Below are positions 27,601 through 36,154 of a stretch of 64,000 bases of DNA, piece after piece (positions within the stretch are counted from its first letter, which is position 1; every line of letters starts with the position of its first letter). This DNA comes from Microbacterium sp. ET2. GTDB taxonomy: Bacteria; Actinomycetota; Actinomycetes; Actinomycetales; Microbacteriaceae. The stretch covers positions 1,488,001 to 1,552,000 of the forward strand of contig NZ_CP128170.1 in NCBI RefSeq assembly GCF_030347395.1. The letters are read 5' to 3'. The notes beneath the pieces were generated by a model, which worked only from the letters and a program-made list of their open reading frames with translations, searched no databases and had not been told where the DNA came from. A program made the translations under genes and the position numbers.

Positions 27601-27923
27601 TAATCGACGGCCTTGTCGTATGCGACGTGGATACGCCCACCCAGCTCGGGCAGGACGACCAGCCTCAGCCAGTCGTTCTCAAGATGCACGGCGCGCCACG
27701 AGTGGGGACGCTTGTGGGAGTCGATGCGCTCATGGAAGGGGAGCGGATAGACGCGTCCGGACGATCCCTGGTACACGCGGTTTCGGAAGAATGACGGGTA
27801 GGACGACGGCGTTTCGGGCAGGTAGGAGTCGATGAGAATCGGCTCTTCCCAGATGGCTGCGGTTCCCGGCGACCGATCCGGCGCAGGAGGCAGATTGAAG
27901 GCAGACGGCGACGCGGCGGACAT
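24618..27923 (-). CDS. DUF5107 / tetratricopeptide-repeat protein
   Basis: 1101 residues from ATG 27923 with AAGGGAGAG upstream. Residues about 25-400 form the DUF5107 domain, rich in aromatic residues and related to aldose-epimerase-like beta-sandwiches (VLPELGGRIHVAYDK, GVEFNWPQHHRPATF, FLWWANVAAAVNDDYQ, GKKQWTWGDAPFGHAWDANL). From about residue 490 to the end TPR-like helical repeats follow. No signal peptide. Family members usually sit in sugar-utilisation loci; biochemical role not established. The start overlaps the stop of the upstream GH gene by one base (TAATG), so the two are translationally coupled. The 3' end overlaps the convergent AraC gene. Confidence 0.85.
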   Translation of the reverse strand: MSAASPSAFNLPPAPDRSPGTAAIWEEPILIDSYLPETPSSYPSFFRNRVYQGSSGRVYPLPFHERIDSHKRPHSWRAVHLENDWLRLVVLPELGGRIHVAYDKAVDYDIFYRNNVIKPALVGLAGPWISGGVEFNWPQHHRPATFLPTDVELEIEPDGSVVVWCSDHDPFARMKGMHGVRLRPDSSRIEVDVRLHNRDDRPQTFLWWANVAAAVNDDYQSFFPPDVQWIADHAKRATATYPAPKTPYYGVDYAARAVESGGDAGRIDWYRNIPVPTSYMVVESDHEFFGGYDHGRDAGFIHWAPREISPGKKQWTWGDAPFGHAWDANLTDTDGPYVELMAGVYTDNQPDFAFLAPGETKSFRQVWYPITGIGPAHAADDRLAVSLRDRGGNLVLSMIATEDIEQLVVRQSSGDGSDWSLSEHRLSTHSVEELRVADDTAKVELFREGILALRVDVASVLNSRRAAADATAPDPASEPPHPDEIHTLDELVYVAAYLTQYRHATRSPIPYWNEVLRRDPGESRAHLALAWDALGRADYERALTHAESSVRRRTRWTPTPVSGEAHYVAGLAAERTGRLAHAKERFGRASWDDAFAVPARVCLARLHLREGNLLAAQRLLESTLSTRRDHLRARNILGVVLQHRGRTAEAREVIDGTRSIDPLDAWARHLAGEEHVTEDATIALDVAIEYADLGEHDRAIEMLDLADRLDIDARPSQEHIGPLVGLHRAAVLEAAGRRDEADAERSRAGSLTVGTCLASRLRDVDVVRDGLESAGSKAVSALMLGNWMYHVRDGEAAIRLYEEAIKAGLTPKDAAVAHRNLAVAHFNGRCDAVAAAKHYVEALSLSYGDAKLLFERDQLSARLGVSALERLAALESFPDALTERDDLIVTRASLLADVGREDEACTVLQQRHFQPWEGGEGQVLAAWERVCVALARRALDADDPERASLFTEMAVDVPDNLGEKRHPLANVARLELLRGDVAAAAGRDGDARAHWELAAESLSDFADMAVTPFSVHSADAVAALLRLERPDQAQQIIAEIDEWIEVEKSTPTRIDFFATSLPTMLLFDSDPHQEKLAELREIERALLPLRAMLNSAPQPLR

Positions 27924-29194
27924 TACTCTCCCTTGATTCGCGCGTTGAGACGGGTCTGGAAGGCGACATTCGCCCAGCCAGGATGATGAGGGGCACTGTT
28001 CGAACCGACCAGGAGACCGTCGAACCCGAGAGCGATCGCGGCGTCGACGACACGCTCCGCGAAGTACTGCCCGACCGGTCCGTCCTCGAACTCGGCCTCC
28101 AGCGGCGTGTATCCGATCCACCCCTCGCCGATGACAGCCGGAACCCCGTGGTGATCCGCCCAGATCTTCGTAGCAAGCAGACGGTGCTTCGCGGCCTGGA
28201 GCATGGCCTCCTCATGCGCGCTGTAGTGCCGGTAGAGCCAGGCATCCCACCGCACGGGATCGACCCAGTCGTAGGCGTAGAACATGCTGGGGCTGATCCC
28301 CGTGGCTGCCAGCCTCCATGGCTCGATCGCGTGAGACCAGTCCCCGAACGCGGGTGCGTCGTCGCGGATCAAGGACAGCATCTCCTCAGAGGGGAAGACA
28401 GGAGCAGGTGCGCGCACCTGCGCCCACTGCTCTAGAGCGCCGAGGACGCCGTACACGTAGATATGCATGTGGGCGATCTGCGCGTTGTCCGGCACGGCCC
28501 CCATGTCAAGGTACGGCGTGATCCCGTAGGAGATCGTCGACAGCACATCGGGCTGTTGCTCTTGCAGCCAATCGAGCGCGGCAGTGATGTACGGGCGCTG
28601 CGTCCAGTAGGTGTTCTCCTGGGCAGATCCGACATCCTTCAGACGACTCAGGTCCACCTCGTTGTGCAGCTCGACGTAGGCGATGGTGTCTCGATGACCT
28701 TCGGCGATTAGTTCGTCGAGCATCCGGCACCAGGCTTTCGCCAGCGCCATATGGCGCTTTTCCGGGTCGATGGCGGTGATCATCTCGTGCCAGTCTGCGG
28801 TGGAAGCGAAAGCGGGACTTTGCTGGTATTCCCACGACGACAGGATGATGGTGAACCCGTGCCGCCGCGCACTGTCGAACAGCTCGGTCAATCGCGCTCG
28901 GAGGTCGAGCCCCTCGAGGCCGGACACGTCGTACCATCGGGTGCGGTCGCCGACCCCACCCCCCATGGGTACGATGTCCAGTCTCGTGGGGTCGAGGTCA
29001 TGGTCACCGAAGAGCAGGAGCGGCGCCGCGCATATCCGGACACAGTTGTAGCCGCGCTCGGATGCCTCGACAAAGGCCCGGTCGAGGTCGGAGAACGGCT
29101 CGCCCGGCGCGGCCCGGGTGTACCAGGAGAAGTCCCACAGCGACATCGCGAGCTTTTGGCCCGGAACCCATCGGGACGGGGAGGTGTCAGACAT
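27923..29194 (-). CDS. Cellulase-like clan-A glycoside hydrolase
   Basis: 423 residues from ATG 29194, AAAGGAA upstream. TIM-barrel glycosidase with the clan-A pattern: acid/base Glu179 in AYVELHNEVDL and likely nucleophile Glu357 in PAVIGEGWIGYTP. GYNCVRICAAPLLLFGDHDL near the N-terminus and MFYAYDWVDPVRWDAW also fit the cellulase-like family (PF12876-type). No signal peptide, so it acts on imported oligosaccharides. It is coupled to the DUF5107 gene and lies 72 bases after the ABC permease. The specificity is unknown; a galactan or arabinogalactan oligosaccharide would fit the block. Confidence 0.8.
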   Translation of the reverse strand: MSDTSPSRWVPGQKLAMSLWDFSWYTRAAPGEPFSDLDRAFVEASERGYNCVRICAAPLLLFGDHDLDPTRLDIVPMGGGVGDRTRWYDVSGLEGLDLRARLTELFDSARRHGFTIILSSWEYQQSPAFASTADWHEMITAIDPEKRHMALAKAWCRMLDELIAEGHRDTIAYVELHNEVDLSRLKDVGSAQENTYWTQRPYITAALDWLQEQQPDVLSTISYGITPYLDMGAVPDNAQIAHMHIYVYGVLGALEQWAQVRAPAPVFPSEEMLSLIRDDAPAFGDWSHAIEPWRLAATGISPSMFYAYDWVDPVRWDAWLYRHYSAHEEAMLQAAKHRLLATKIWADHHGVPAVIGEGWIGYTPLEAEFEDGPVGQYFAERVVDAAIALGFDGLLVGSNSAPHHPGWANVAFQTRLNARIKGE

Positions 29195-29266
29195 GAATGT
29201 TCCTTTCGCGGGCACCACGAATGCCCCTTGGAGGACGGCGAGATGAGGAAGACAGGTACCGCGGTG

Positions 29267-30187
29267 TCAGCCCTTGACGCTGCCCTCGGTCAGACCTCCG
29301 CGCCAGTACTTCTGCAGCGCGGCGATCGCGATCATGATCGGCACAACGGAAAGAAGCGCGCCGGTGACGGTCAGTTGCGCAAGCTCGGGATTCCGATCGG
29401 CAACACTCTGCCAGCCGTAGAGGCCCAGTGTGATCGGGTAAAGCGAGGGATCCGACAGCATCACAAGTGGGAGGAAGAAGTTGTTCCAGATGCCGACGAA
29501 CTGGAAGAGGAGGACAGTGACGGCCGCAGGAGTCATCACGCGGAGAACGATCGTGACGAAGATGCGTGCTTCGCCCGCACCGTCCAGCCGAGCCGCCTCC
29601 AGCAGAGAATCCGAAACTGCCGCGGTGGCATAAATCCGTCCTAGGTACACACCGAACGGACTGACCATCGACGGGATGAGCACCGCCGCGTAGGTGTTCA
29701 CGATTCCGACTTCGCTCGCCATGAGAAAGAGGGGGAGCGCGAGCGCCGTCGGGGGGATCATCACGCCAGCCAGGATCACCCCGAATGCGAACTCCCGCCC
29801 TTTGAACTCGATCTTGGCGAAGGCGTAGCCGGCAGCGATGGCCGTGAGAGTGGCGACGACGGCACCAACCCCTGAGTACAGCAGGCTGTTCACGGCCCAC
29901 CGCAGGAAGATGCCGCCATCCCGAGTCAGGACGAGCTGAATGTTCTCGAAGTACTGCGGGTTGAAGAACCAGAGGCCGCTCGATCCGAAGAGACCGGCCG
30001 TGTTCTTGGACGCAGCCACCACGAGCCAGTACACGGGGAACAGGAAGTACACCGCCGCGACGGCGAGCCCTGCGATGACGAGGATTCGTGACGTCGCCGA
30101 ACGAGGCATAGCGGGACGATGCACGCGAGTGGCTGCGGTCGGTGATTCCGTGTTCGGGCGGCGGGTGGTCGTCTCCGTGATGCTCAT
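29267..30187 (-). CDS. ABC sugar importer permease (MalG type)
   Basis: 306 residues; a 35-residue polar leader, then six membrane segments beginning ILVIAGLAVAAVYFLFPVYW. The EAA loop is LLEAARLDGAGEARIFVTIV. Second permease of the CUT1 importer; it overlaps the first by 4 bases (ATGA). The cytoplasmic ATPase is not encoded nearby. Confidence 0.92.
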   Translation of the reverse strand: MSITETTTRRPNTESPTAATRVHRPAMPRSATSRILVIAGLAVAAVYFLFPVYWLVVAASKNTAGLFGSSGLWFFNPQYFENIQLVLTRDGGIFLRWAVNSLLYSGVGAVVATLTAIAAGYAFAKIEFKGREFAFGVILAGVMIPPTALALPLFLMASEVGIVNTYAAVLIPSMVSPFGVYLGRIYATAAVSDSLLEAARLDGAGEARIFVTIVLRVMTPAAVTVLLFQFVGIWNNFFLPLVMLSDPSLYPITLGLYGWQSVADRNPELAQLTVTGALLSVVPIMIAIAALQKYWRGGLTEGSVKG

Positions 30188-31077
30188 GCGGACCTCCGGT
30201 TGACGATGCGCAGGAAGCCGAACGAGAGCAGGCCCGCCATGACGGCCAGAATCACCGCTTGCGCGGCGGCAAGGTTGTAGTTGTTGTTGGCGAAGGCTTC
30301 GTTGTATGCAGCGAGGTTGGGCGTGAAGGTGGACGAGATTGCGCCGGACAGCGGCCTTAACACGAGCGGCTCAGCGAAGAGTTGCAGGCTCCCGATGATG
30401 GTGAAGACGGTGATCAGCACCACCGCTGGCCGGATGAGGGGAAGCTTGATCCGCGTGACAACCTGCCACGCATTCGCGCCGTCGATGCGAGCTGCCTCGA
30501 ACAGGTCCGTGTCGATGGACTTCAGTTGCGCGACCAGGACGAGCACGTTGTAGCCCGCGAACTGCCAGGTGACGATGTTCGCGATCGACCAGAGAACAGA
30601 CCCGGCATCCAACGGCGTCAGCGTGACACCGAAGAGGCTGGCGACATCGATCAGAGGGCTCAGACCCGGGGTATAGAGGAAACCCCAGAGTATCGAGGCG
30701 ATGACACCCGGGATGCCGTACGGCAGGAAGTAGGCGGTTCGGAAGAATCGCGTTCCTCGTGCCGACGCGGCGTCGAGGAGGAGCGCGAGTGTCGTCGCGA
30801 GTACGACCATCAGCGGCACCTGGATCGCCGCGAAGACCAGGACACGCACCAGACTCGCGACGAACGCTTCGTCAGTGAAGGCTGCGACGTAATTCTGCAG
30901 ACCGACGAAGACCGGGGCGGCGTCAGCCTGCCCGAACGGCCCCGACCGCTCGATACCGATAACGCTCTGGTACACGGCATAAAGAATGGGAGCAACGATT
31001 GTCGCCAAGAATAGAACGGTGAAGGGGCCGAGAAACAGCGCGACCGACAGACGTCGACGTGTACGCGTCGTAGACAT
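30184..31077 (-). CDS. ABC sugar importer permease (MalF type)
   Basis: 297 residues from ATG 31077, AAAGGAAA upstream; longer in-frame starts run back through a strong hairpin and are rejected. Six membrane segments, first VALFLGPFTVLFLATIVAPI; EAA loop LFEAARIDGANAWQVVTRIK. It lies after the binding-protein gene, separated by 61 bases holding a perfect 11-base-pair stem-loop. Confidence 0.92.
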   Translation of the reverse strand: MSTTRTRRRLSVALFLGPFTVLFLATIVAPILYAVYQSVIGIERSGPFGQADAAPVFVGLQNYVAAFTDEAFVASLVRVLVFAAIQVPLMVVLATTLALLLDAASARGTRFFRTAYFLPYGIPGVIASILWGFLYTPGLSPLIDVASLFGVTLTPLDAGSVLWSIANIVTWQFAGYNVLVLVAQLKSIDTDLFEAARIDGANAWQVVTRIKLPLIRPAVVLITVFTIIGSLQLFAEPLVLRPLSGAISSTFTPNLAAYNEAFANNNYNLAAAQAVILAVMAGLLSFGFLRIVNRRSA

Positions 31078-31096
31078 GGGTTTCCTTTCGAAGGAC

Positions 31097-31124
31097 GGGC
31101 GGTCCCGCCGGAACGGGACCGCCC
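31097..31124 (-). promoter_or_regulatory. Intercistronic stem-loop after the binding-protein gene
   Basis: GGGCGGTCCCG and CGGGACCGCCC form a perfect 11-base-pair stem with a 6-base loop between the solute-binding protein gene and its first permease. There is no T-tract, so it probably protects the upstream message or attenuates read-through, giving more binding protein than permease. Confidence 0.6.
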
Positions 31125-31138
31125 GGAGCCTGGTCAGG

Positions 31139-32452
31139 TCAGGAACCGGCCCGCACCTTGAGACCCTTCGCCTCGAGGTCCTTGATCGTCTGCTCCTGGG
31201 CGCCTCGAACCACATCCATCAATGTGCCTTCACCTGCGATCGCGGCGGAGAAGCCGTCATTGAGATAGGTGTAGGTGGCGGAGGTCGTCGGGATCCAGCC
31301 CCAGTCGTTGTTGATGGACTGGTCGGACTGGACGAAGACGTCCCGGTTGGCGTTCTGGCCGCCGAGGAACTCTTCGTCGACGTCGAGCGCGGACCCTTCC
31401 AGTCCGTCCTTCGTCGAAGGCCAGCCGTATCCACCAGCGATAAGGAGGTCGATGCTCTCGGGGTCGGTGTTGAGCCAGTACGAGAAGGCGTAGGCCTCCT
31501 CCGGGTGCTCCGTGCCCTCCAGGACCGCGGTTGCCGAGCCTCCCCAGTTCGCGGAAGCGAACTCCGTCGCGTCGCTCCACTGCGGCAACGGGGCGACGCG
31601 CCACAGCCCGGAGGTGTCCGGGGCGTTACCCGCCAGAACTGCTCCACCCCACTGCGCAGAGGGCCATCCAACGATGCGGCTCTCCTGCAGAGCGGCGTAC
31701 CAGCCGTTGGCGAAGTCCGGCTCGGTGGCGACGACACCCTCGTCCAGAAGGCCCTGCCAGTACTCGGCGACCTTCATCGTCTCGGGCGAGTCAATGTTCA
31801 CGGTCCAGGTGTCGCCGTCAAGGCCGAACCACTCCGCGCCCGCCTGCCAGGCCAGAGCGGTGAACCACGCGGAGTTCGCCGGCGGGAACGTGTTCAAGTA
31901 GCGATCGGGGTCACTGGCGTGCACGACCCGCGCTACATCGGCGTACTCTTCCCACGTGGTCGGGGGTTCGAGGCCGAGTTCCGCGAAGATGTCTTCGCGG
32001 TAGTACAGACCCATGGGTCCAGAGGCCTGGGGAACACCGTAGATGGCGTCGCCGAAGGTCGTTTGACTCACCTGCCAGTCGATGAATTCGTCCGCCTGCT
32101 CGGCCATTCCTAGGGGTGCGAGGTCGATTAAGCCGCCTTCGAGGACGAACCCGGGCATTTCCTGGTACTCGACCTGGCTAATGTCAGGGGCACCCGAGCC
32201 GGCCTGCAGGGCGGAGTAGATCTTTGCGTACGTGCCGTTGCTTCCTGCCGGAACTGCCTCAAGCGTGACCTGCACGTCGGGGTTCTCCTCGTTCCACAGG
32301 TCGACTGCCGCATCGATCCCGGGCACCCACGACCAGAAGGTCAGTTCGACCGGTCCGGCATCTTCGCCGGAGTCGGAGGGCGCCGAGCACCCGGTGACGG
32401 CCAGCGCCCCGGCAGCTACCGCTGCGACCAGAGTGAATCGTCTGCTGTTCAT
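31139..32452 (-). CDS. ABC importer sugar-binding lipoprotein
   Basis: 437 residues, lipobox AVTGC with Cys22. Type I solute-binding protein: LWNEENPDVQVTLEAVPAG, GAPDISQVEYQEMPGFVLEG, YGVPQASGPMGLYYRED, FANGWYAALQESRIVGWPSA, VLEGTEHPEEAYAFSYWL. It is first gene of the minus-strand importer operon SBP-permease-permease-GH-DUF5107. Its promoter region shares the gap with the secreted GH30 gene, so polymer cutting and uptake are probably coregulated. Ligand probably a galactan-derived oligosaccharide (inference). Confidence 0.92.
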   Translation of the reverse strand: MNSRRFTLVAAVAAGALAVTGCSAPSDSGEDAGPVELTFWSWVPGIDAAVDLWNEENPDVQVTLEAVPAGSNGTYAKIYSALQAGSGAPDISQVEYQEMPGFVLEGGLIDLAPLGMAEQADEFIDWQVSQTTFGDAIYGVPQASGPMGLYYREDIFAELGLEPPTTWEEYADVARVVHASDPDRYLNTFPPANSAWFTALAWQAGAEWFGLDGDTWTVNIDSPETMKVAEYWQGLLDEGVVATEPDFANGWYAALQESRIVGWPSAQWGGAVLAGNAPDTSGLWRVAPLPQWSDATEFASANWGGSATAVLEGTEHPEEAYAFSYWLNTDPESIDLLIAGGYGWPSTKDGLEGSALDVDEEFLGGQNANRDVFVQSDQSINNDWGWIPTTSATYTYLNDGFSAAIAGEGTLMDVVRGAQEQTIKDLEAKGLKVRAGS

Positions 32453-32464
32453 TAACTCTCCTCA

Positions 32465-32491
32465 TTGAGTAGCCAGCCGACCGATACTCAA
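32465..32491. promoter_or_regulatory. Inverted repeat upstream of the importer operon
   Basis: TTGAGTA (32465-32471) and TACTCAA (32485-32491) are perfect inverse copies with a 13-base spacer, 12 bases before the lipoprotein start and on the GH30 side. It is a candidate operator for the divergent pair. The rest of 32492-32750 shows no other repeat or gene. Confidence 0.4.
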
Positions 32492-32770
32492 CGGCTGACT
32501 CAGGGACGTCGTCGGAGTCGGGCGATCCTCGACGAGTTCAGGTTAGACAGCTGGATCGGCGTGGCAGACAGCACATCACGATGGACAATCTGGACGATTC
32601 GCTGGGAACAATCATTGCCACGATCGACCGGATCAGCGATTCATCCAGGATTAACGTTGCTCTCTCCTTCGAGCTGGTCTGAAACAAAGCAACTGTGGTC
32701 TGTGGGCTTTGGCCCCCTCGCCCGCCCTGCGCCGGCAGAGGTGAGAACGATGACACAAAGGAGTGGTCGA

Positions 32771-35257
32771 ATGGGCCGACGGTCGAGAACTGTCGCAGCA
32801 ACCGCAACACTGGCGATCGCGCTACCGATGGGAGTTGCCTTTGGGGCGGCTCCCGCATACGCGGCAGGTGAGGTCGAGATCGACCCGTCCGTCGAGGGGA
32901 CCCCTTTCGGAGGGTGGGGAACGAGCCTGGCATGGTCGGCGAATTACACCGGCGACTGGTCGAACCGCGAGGAACTCGCGGATCTGCTCTTTGCCAACGA
33001 TCTGAACAGCCCGAGTCTCGGGTTGAACATCGCACGCTACAACATTGGCGGCGGAGACGCGCCCGAGTTCGCGGGGACCCTGCGACCCGGCGCGGAGGTT
33101 CCGGGCTACCGATCCGGTCCAGACGAACAGTACAACTGGGAGGCGGACCCCCGGCAACGGTGGTGGCTCGACGCCGCAAAGGCGCGGGTTCCCGCCGACG
33201 ACTTCATCGTCGATGCCATCGCCTACTCCGCGCCCTACTGGATGACGCAGTCGGGCCGCTCGATCGGCAACACCGATGGCAGTCAGGACAACCTCCTGTC
33301 CGGCTACGAAGACGAGTTCGCCAACTACCTCGCTGACGTCACGGAGCACTTCGCGGAGCAGGGAACGGAGTTTCGTGTGTTGAGCCCGCTCAACGAGCCG
33401 AGCACGAACTACTGGTCCACCGCGGGTCGTCAGGAAGGCATGCATGTCTCGCCTGGCGCGAACCAGGCTGCTCTTCTGGACGCGACGTACGAAGCACTCG
33501 CCGCTCGCGGTTTGTCGACAGGATTGAGCGCCGTCGACGAAACCAGCATCGACCTGTCGATCTCGGACCTCCGCGCGCTGCAGGCCGCCGGCTTCGACAT
33601 GTCCAGGGTCGACCAGATCAATGCGCACACGTACTCCGGAGGCGATCGGGATGCGCTGCATCAGATGGCGGTCGGATCGGGCGAGAAGCGTCTGCAGATG
33701 TCCGAGGTGACGATCCCCGGAGGTTCATTCAATCCGCAGGCCATCAGTGCGTCCCTCTCCTTCGCCAGCGCGCTGACGACTGACCTAAAGCAGCTTCGTC
33801 CTGATGAGTGGGTCTACTGGCAAGCGCTCGAGTCCGAGGCCGAATCCATTGCAGGGGACGGCAACTGGGGTCTGGTCCACTACACCTCCGATGGGAGTGA
33901 GGAGTACTCGATCACGCGAAAGTTCCACGCATTCCGTCAGTACACGAACTTCATCCGTCCGGGGTCGACCTTCCTGTGGAACTCCGGCTCGAGCACGGTG
34001 AGCGCACTCAACGAGGACCGTGACGAGCTGACCATTGTGACGTTCAACAACGGGTCGTCACCGCAGGCGGCGTCATTCGACCTCGGTAAGTTCGCGGCGG
34101 TCGGAGCAGAGGCTCGGGTCTTCCGAACGTCCGCCACCGAGGACCGCGCAGAGGTCGCAGCCGCACCGGTGGCCGGCGACACGCTCGACGTCAGCCTGCC
34201 GGCCCGGTCGATCAGCACATTCGTCGTCCCGGTGGAGATGCCGGCGATTCCCGAGGTCGCGAACGGCACCTTCGAGCTGGGCGACCCCGGCCAGGAAATT
34301 CCCGGCTGGCTGACCCGCGGTGGGGACACGTACGGTTCGCAGATCACGGCGGATTACACACAGCGCGGCGGGATCTCCGGCGGCGAGCTGGAACTGGTTC
34401 ACTACGGGACTGACCCCTACACCGTCACCACGTACCAGGACCTTCGGGTTGCTCCCGGCATGTACACGGTTCGCGCGGAGGCGCGCTCTAATGGCGGCAC
34501 GGATGTCGCGCAGCTGGTCGCGTCGTCCGGTGAGAGCCGCGCTACCGCGCCCGTCCCCAACGACGAGGCATTCTCGGGTATCGCTGCAGAGAACGTCGAA
34601 GTCCTCGACGGCACGCTTCGGATCGAACTTGAAACGAGATCTCCGGGGAACCGATGGGTCGCGTTCGACAATGTGACCATCGAACGCCAGGTGTCCCCCG
34701 CTGCAACCCTCGCCGCGTCCGCTGTCGGCGATGCGACCGAGGGATCCACGGTGCAGATCGCCGCAACCGCGACCGACCGATATGGTCAGTCTCTCGGTGA
34801 CGTTTCGGACTCCGTCGAGGTCACAAGCGACAACGCCACAGACCGGGTGGACGGGGCATCCGTCACACTTGGTGAGCCGGGCACGCGCACCCTAACCGTG
34901 ACCCTCCCCGGCAGCGACGCGACGGCGGCCGTCGAGGTCGACGTGATCGCAGCTCCGGAGGAGTCGTCGCTCGATGTGACGGCCGAGGCGGCGACCCGCT
35001 GCGCCGCCGGCAAGGTGCAGGTTACCGTCAAGGTCACCAACAACGACGACGTCGCGGTCCAGGTCGCGGCGGTGTCGGAGTACGGCACCAAGACGTTCGC
35101 CTCCGTCGCCCCCGGCAAGTCGGCCACCCACGCCTACACCACCCGCGCCACGAACATCGCCGGCGGCGAGGTCGATGTGACCGCGAGTGCGACCGTCGAC
35201 GGGCAGCCCGTCTCGACGCTCATGTCGGCACCCTACGACAGCCGCACCTGCGGCTAG
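32771..35257 (+). CDS. Secreted multidomain GH30 glycosidase (endo-beta-1,6-galactanase-like)
   Basis: 828 residues from ATG 32771, which has AAAGGAG 7 bases upstream (an ATG seven codons earlier is weaker). Sec signal peptide with cleavage near APAYA/AGEVE. The GH30 catalytic domain spans about 35-480: FGGWGTSLAW, NIARYNIGGGD, acid/base Glu209 in SPLNEPSTNYW, nucleophile Glu312 in LQMSEVTIPGG. Next come a galactose-binding-like beta-sandwich (VANGTFELGDPGQEIPGWL), a Big-type Ig domain and a terminal domain ending in SRTCG that has no sortase motif. The NEPSTNYW form is that of bacterial endo-beta-1,6-galactanases, which cut arabinogalactan side chains. A terminator follows. Confidence 0.88.
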   Translation: MGRRSRTVAATATLAIALPMGVAFGAAPAYAAGEVEIDPSVEGTPFGGWGTSLAWSANYTGDWSNREELADLLFANDLNSPSLGLNIARYNIGGGDAPEFAGTLRPGAEVPGYRSGPDEQYNWEADPRQRWWLDAAKARVPADDFIVDAIAYSAPYWMTQSGRSIGNTDGSQDNLLSGYEDEFANYLADVTEHFAEQGTEFRVLSPLNEPSTNYWSTAGRQEGMHVSPGANQAALLDATYEALAARGLSTGLSAVDETSIDLSISDLRALQAAGFDMSRVDQINAHTYSGGDRDALHQMAVGSGEKRLQMSEVTIPGGSFNPQAISASLSFASALTTDLKQLRPDEWVYWQALESEAESIAGDGNWGLVHYTSDGSEEYSITRKFHAFRQYTNFIRPGSTFLWNSGSSTVSALNEDRDELTIVTFNNGSSPQAASFDLGKFAAVGAEARVFRTSATEDRAEVAAAPVAGDTLDVSLPARSISTFVVPVEMPAIPEVANGTFELGDPGQEIPGWLTRGGDTYGSQITADYTQRGGISGGELELVHYGTDPYTVTTYQDLRVAPGMYTVRAEARSNGGTDVAQLVASSGESRATAPVPNDEAFSGIAAENVEVLDGTLRIELETRSPGNRWVAFDNVTIERQVSPAATLAASAVGDATEGSTVQIAATATDRYGQSLGDVSDSVEVTSDNATDRVDGASVTLGEPGTRTLTVTLPGSDATAAVEVDVIAAPEESSLDVTAEAATRCAAGKVQVTVKVTNNDDVAVQVAAVSEYGTKTFASVAPGKSATHAYTTRATNIAGGEVDVTASATVDGQPVSTLMSAPYDSRTCG

Positions 35258-35266
35258 CGACCCCCT

Positions 35267-35294
35267 CCGGGGTCGGGCGATCGCCCGGCCCCGG
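35267..35294 (+). terminator. Terminator-like stem-loop after GH30
   Basis: CCGGGG-T-CGGGCG and CGCCCG-G-CCCCGG form a near-perfect 13-base-pair stem with a two-base centre, 9 bases after the stop. GC-rich hairpin without a T-tract, as common in high-GC actinomycetes. An overlapping alternative is CGACCCC-CTCC-GGGGTCG. Confidence 0.6.
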
Positions 35295-35400
35295 ACCCTC
35301 GCATCGTTCGTCGACCCACCGGGTCGATTGAACTCGCGAGTTGTTCTCGGCAACATCTGCTCGGGCGGCGAAGCCGCCGCCCGAAGAACGGAGCAAGACG

Positions 35401-36036
35401 ATGAAGTTCCCCCAGGGCCTTTCGGCCCGGATCGCCGTGGCAGCCGCCGGTGGCCTCCTGCTGGCCGGCGGCGCGAGCGCTGCGATCGCCGATGAGCTCG
35501 ACACCGGCGACGTCGACGTCACGGTCGACATCGAATCGACGGATGACGGCGCGCTGACCCTGACCGTCGGCGGTACGTCGACGAGCCTCGCCGAGGTGGT
35601 CTCGGGCGACCCGACCATCCGGCAGTTCGACGGTCAGCTGCCCCAGGTGACCGTCAGCGACACCCGCGACCCCGACAGCATCCCGGACGGATCCTTCTGG
35701 TCGGTGTACGGCCAGGCGACCGACTTCGTCGGCCAGGACGGCCAGCCGGACATCCCGGCCGAGAATCTCGGCTGGACGCCCGAGGTGCTCGGCGACTACG
35801 AGTACATCACCGAGGGCGACCCGATCGGCACGGTTCTCGACGACGGCCCCGAGGCCAACGTCGGACTGGTCGAGGGCGAGCTGCTGTACTCGGCGTTCAC
35901 CTCCGAGGACGCCGTCAACGAGGGCAACACCTCGTGGTCGGCGACCGCCGGTCTGACGCTCAAGACGGACGCGGATGTCGCTCCGGGCGCCTATGCCTCG
36001 GTGCTGACCATCTCGCTGTTCGAAGACATCGGCTGA
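35401..36036 (+). CDS. Secreted WxL-like surface protein
   Basis: 211 residues. Sec signal peptide (MKFPQGLSARIAVAAAGGLL, cleaved near GASAAIA). The mature part is acidic and beta-rich. WSATAGLTLKTDADVAPGAYASVLTISLFED at its end (positions 35937-36027) follows the WxL-domain plan, where a W-containing strand is followed by a final GxYxxxLTxxL strand. In lactic acid bacteria WxL proteins bind peptidoglycan and partner with DUF916 proteins; the next gene here is DUF916-like. A hairpin GGCGGC-GAA-GCCGCC lies in the leader at about 35368-35382. No enzyme motif. Assignment is by layout and distant similarity. Confidence 0.65.
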   Translation: MKFPQGLSARIAVAAAGGLLLAGGASAAIADELDTGDVDVTVDIESTDDGALTLTVGGTSTSLAEVVSGDPTIRQFDGQLPQVTVSDTRDPDSIPDGSFWSVYGQATDFVGQDGQPDIPAENLGWTPEVLGDYEYITEGDPIGTVLDDGPEANVGLVEGELLYSAFTSEDAVNEGNTSWSATAGLTLKTDADVAPGAYASVLTISLFEDIG

Positions 36037-36154
36037 CCCGCAGCCGACGTCCTTTCGGATCTACCCATCGTAAGGGAGGGGGTCGAGGTCTGCCCATGGA
36101 TCTCGACCCTCTCCGGTCATCCCCCACCCCCCGGATGAGTGAAGGAACACGTTC

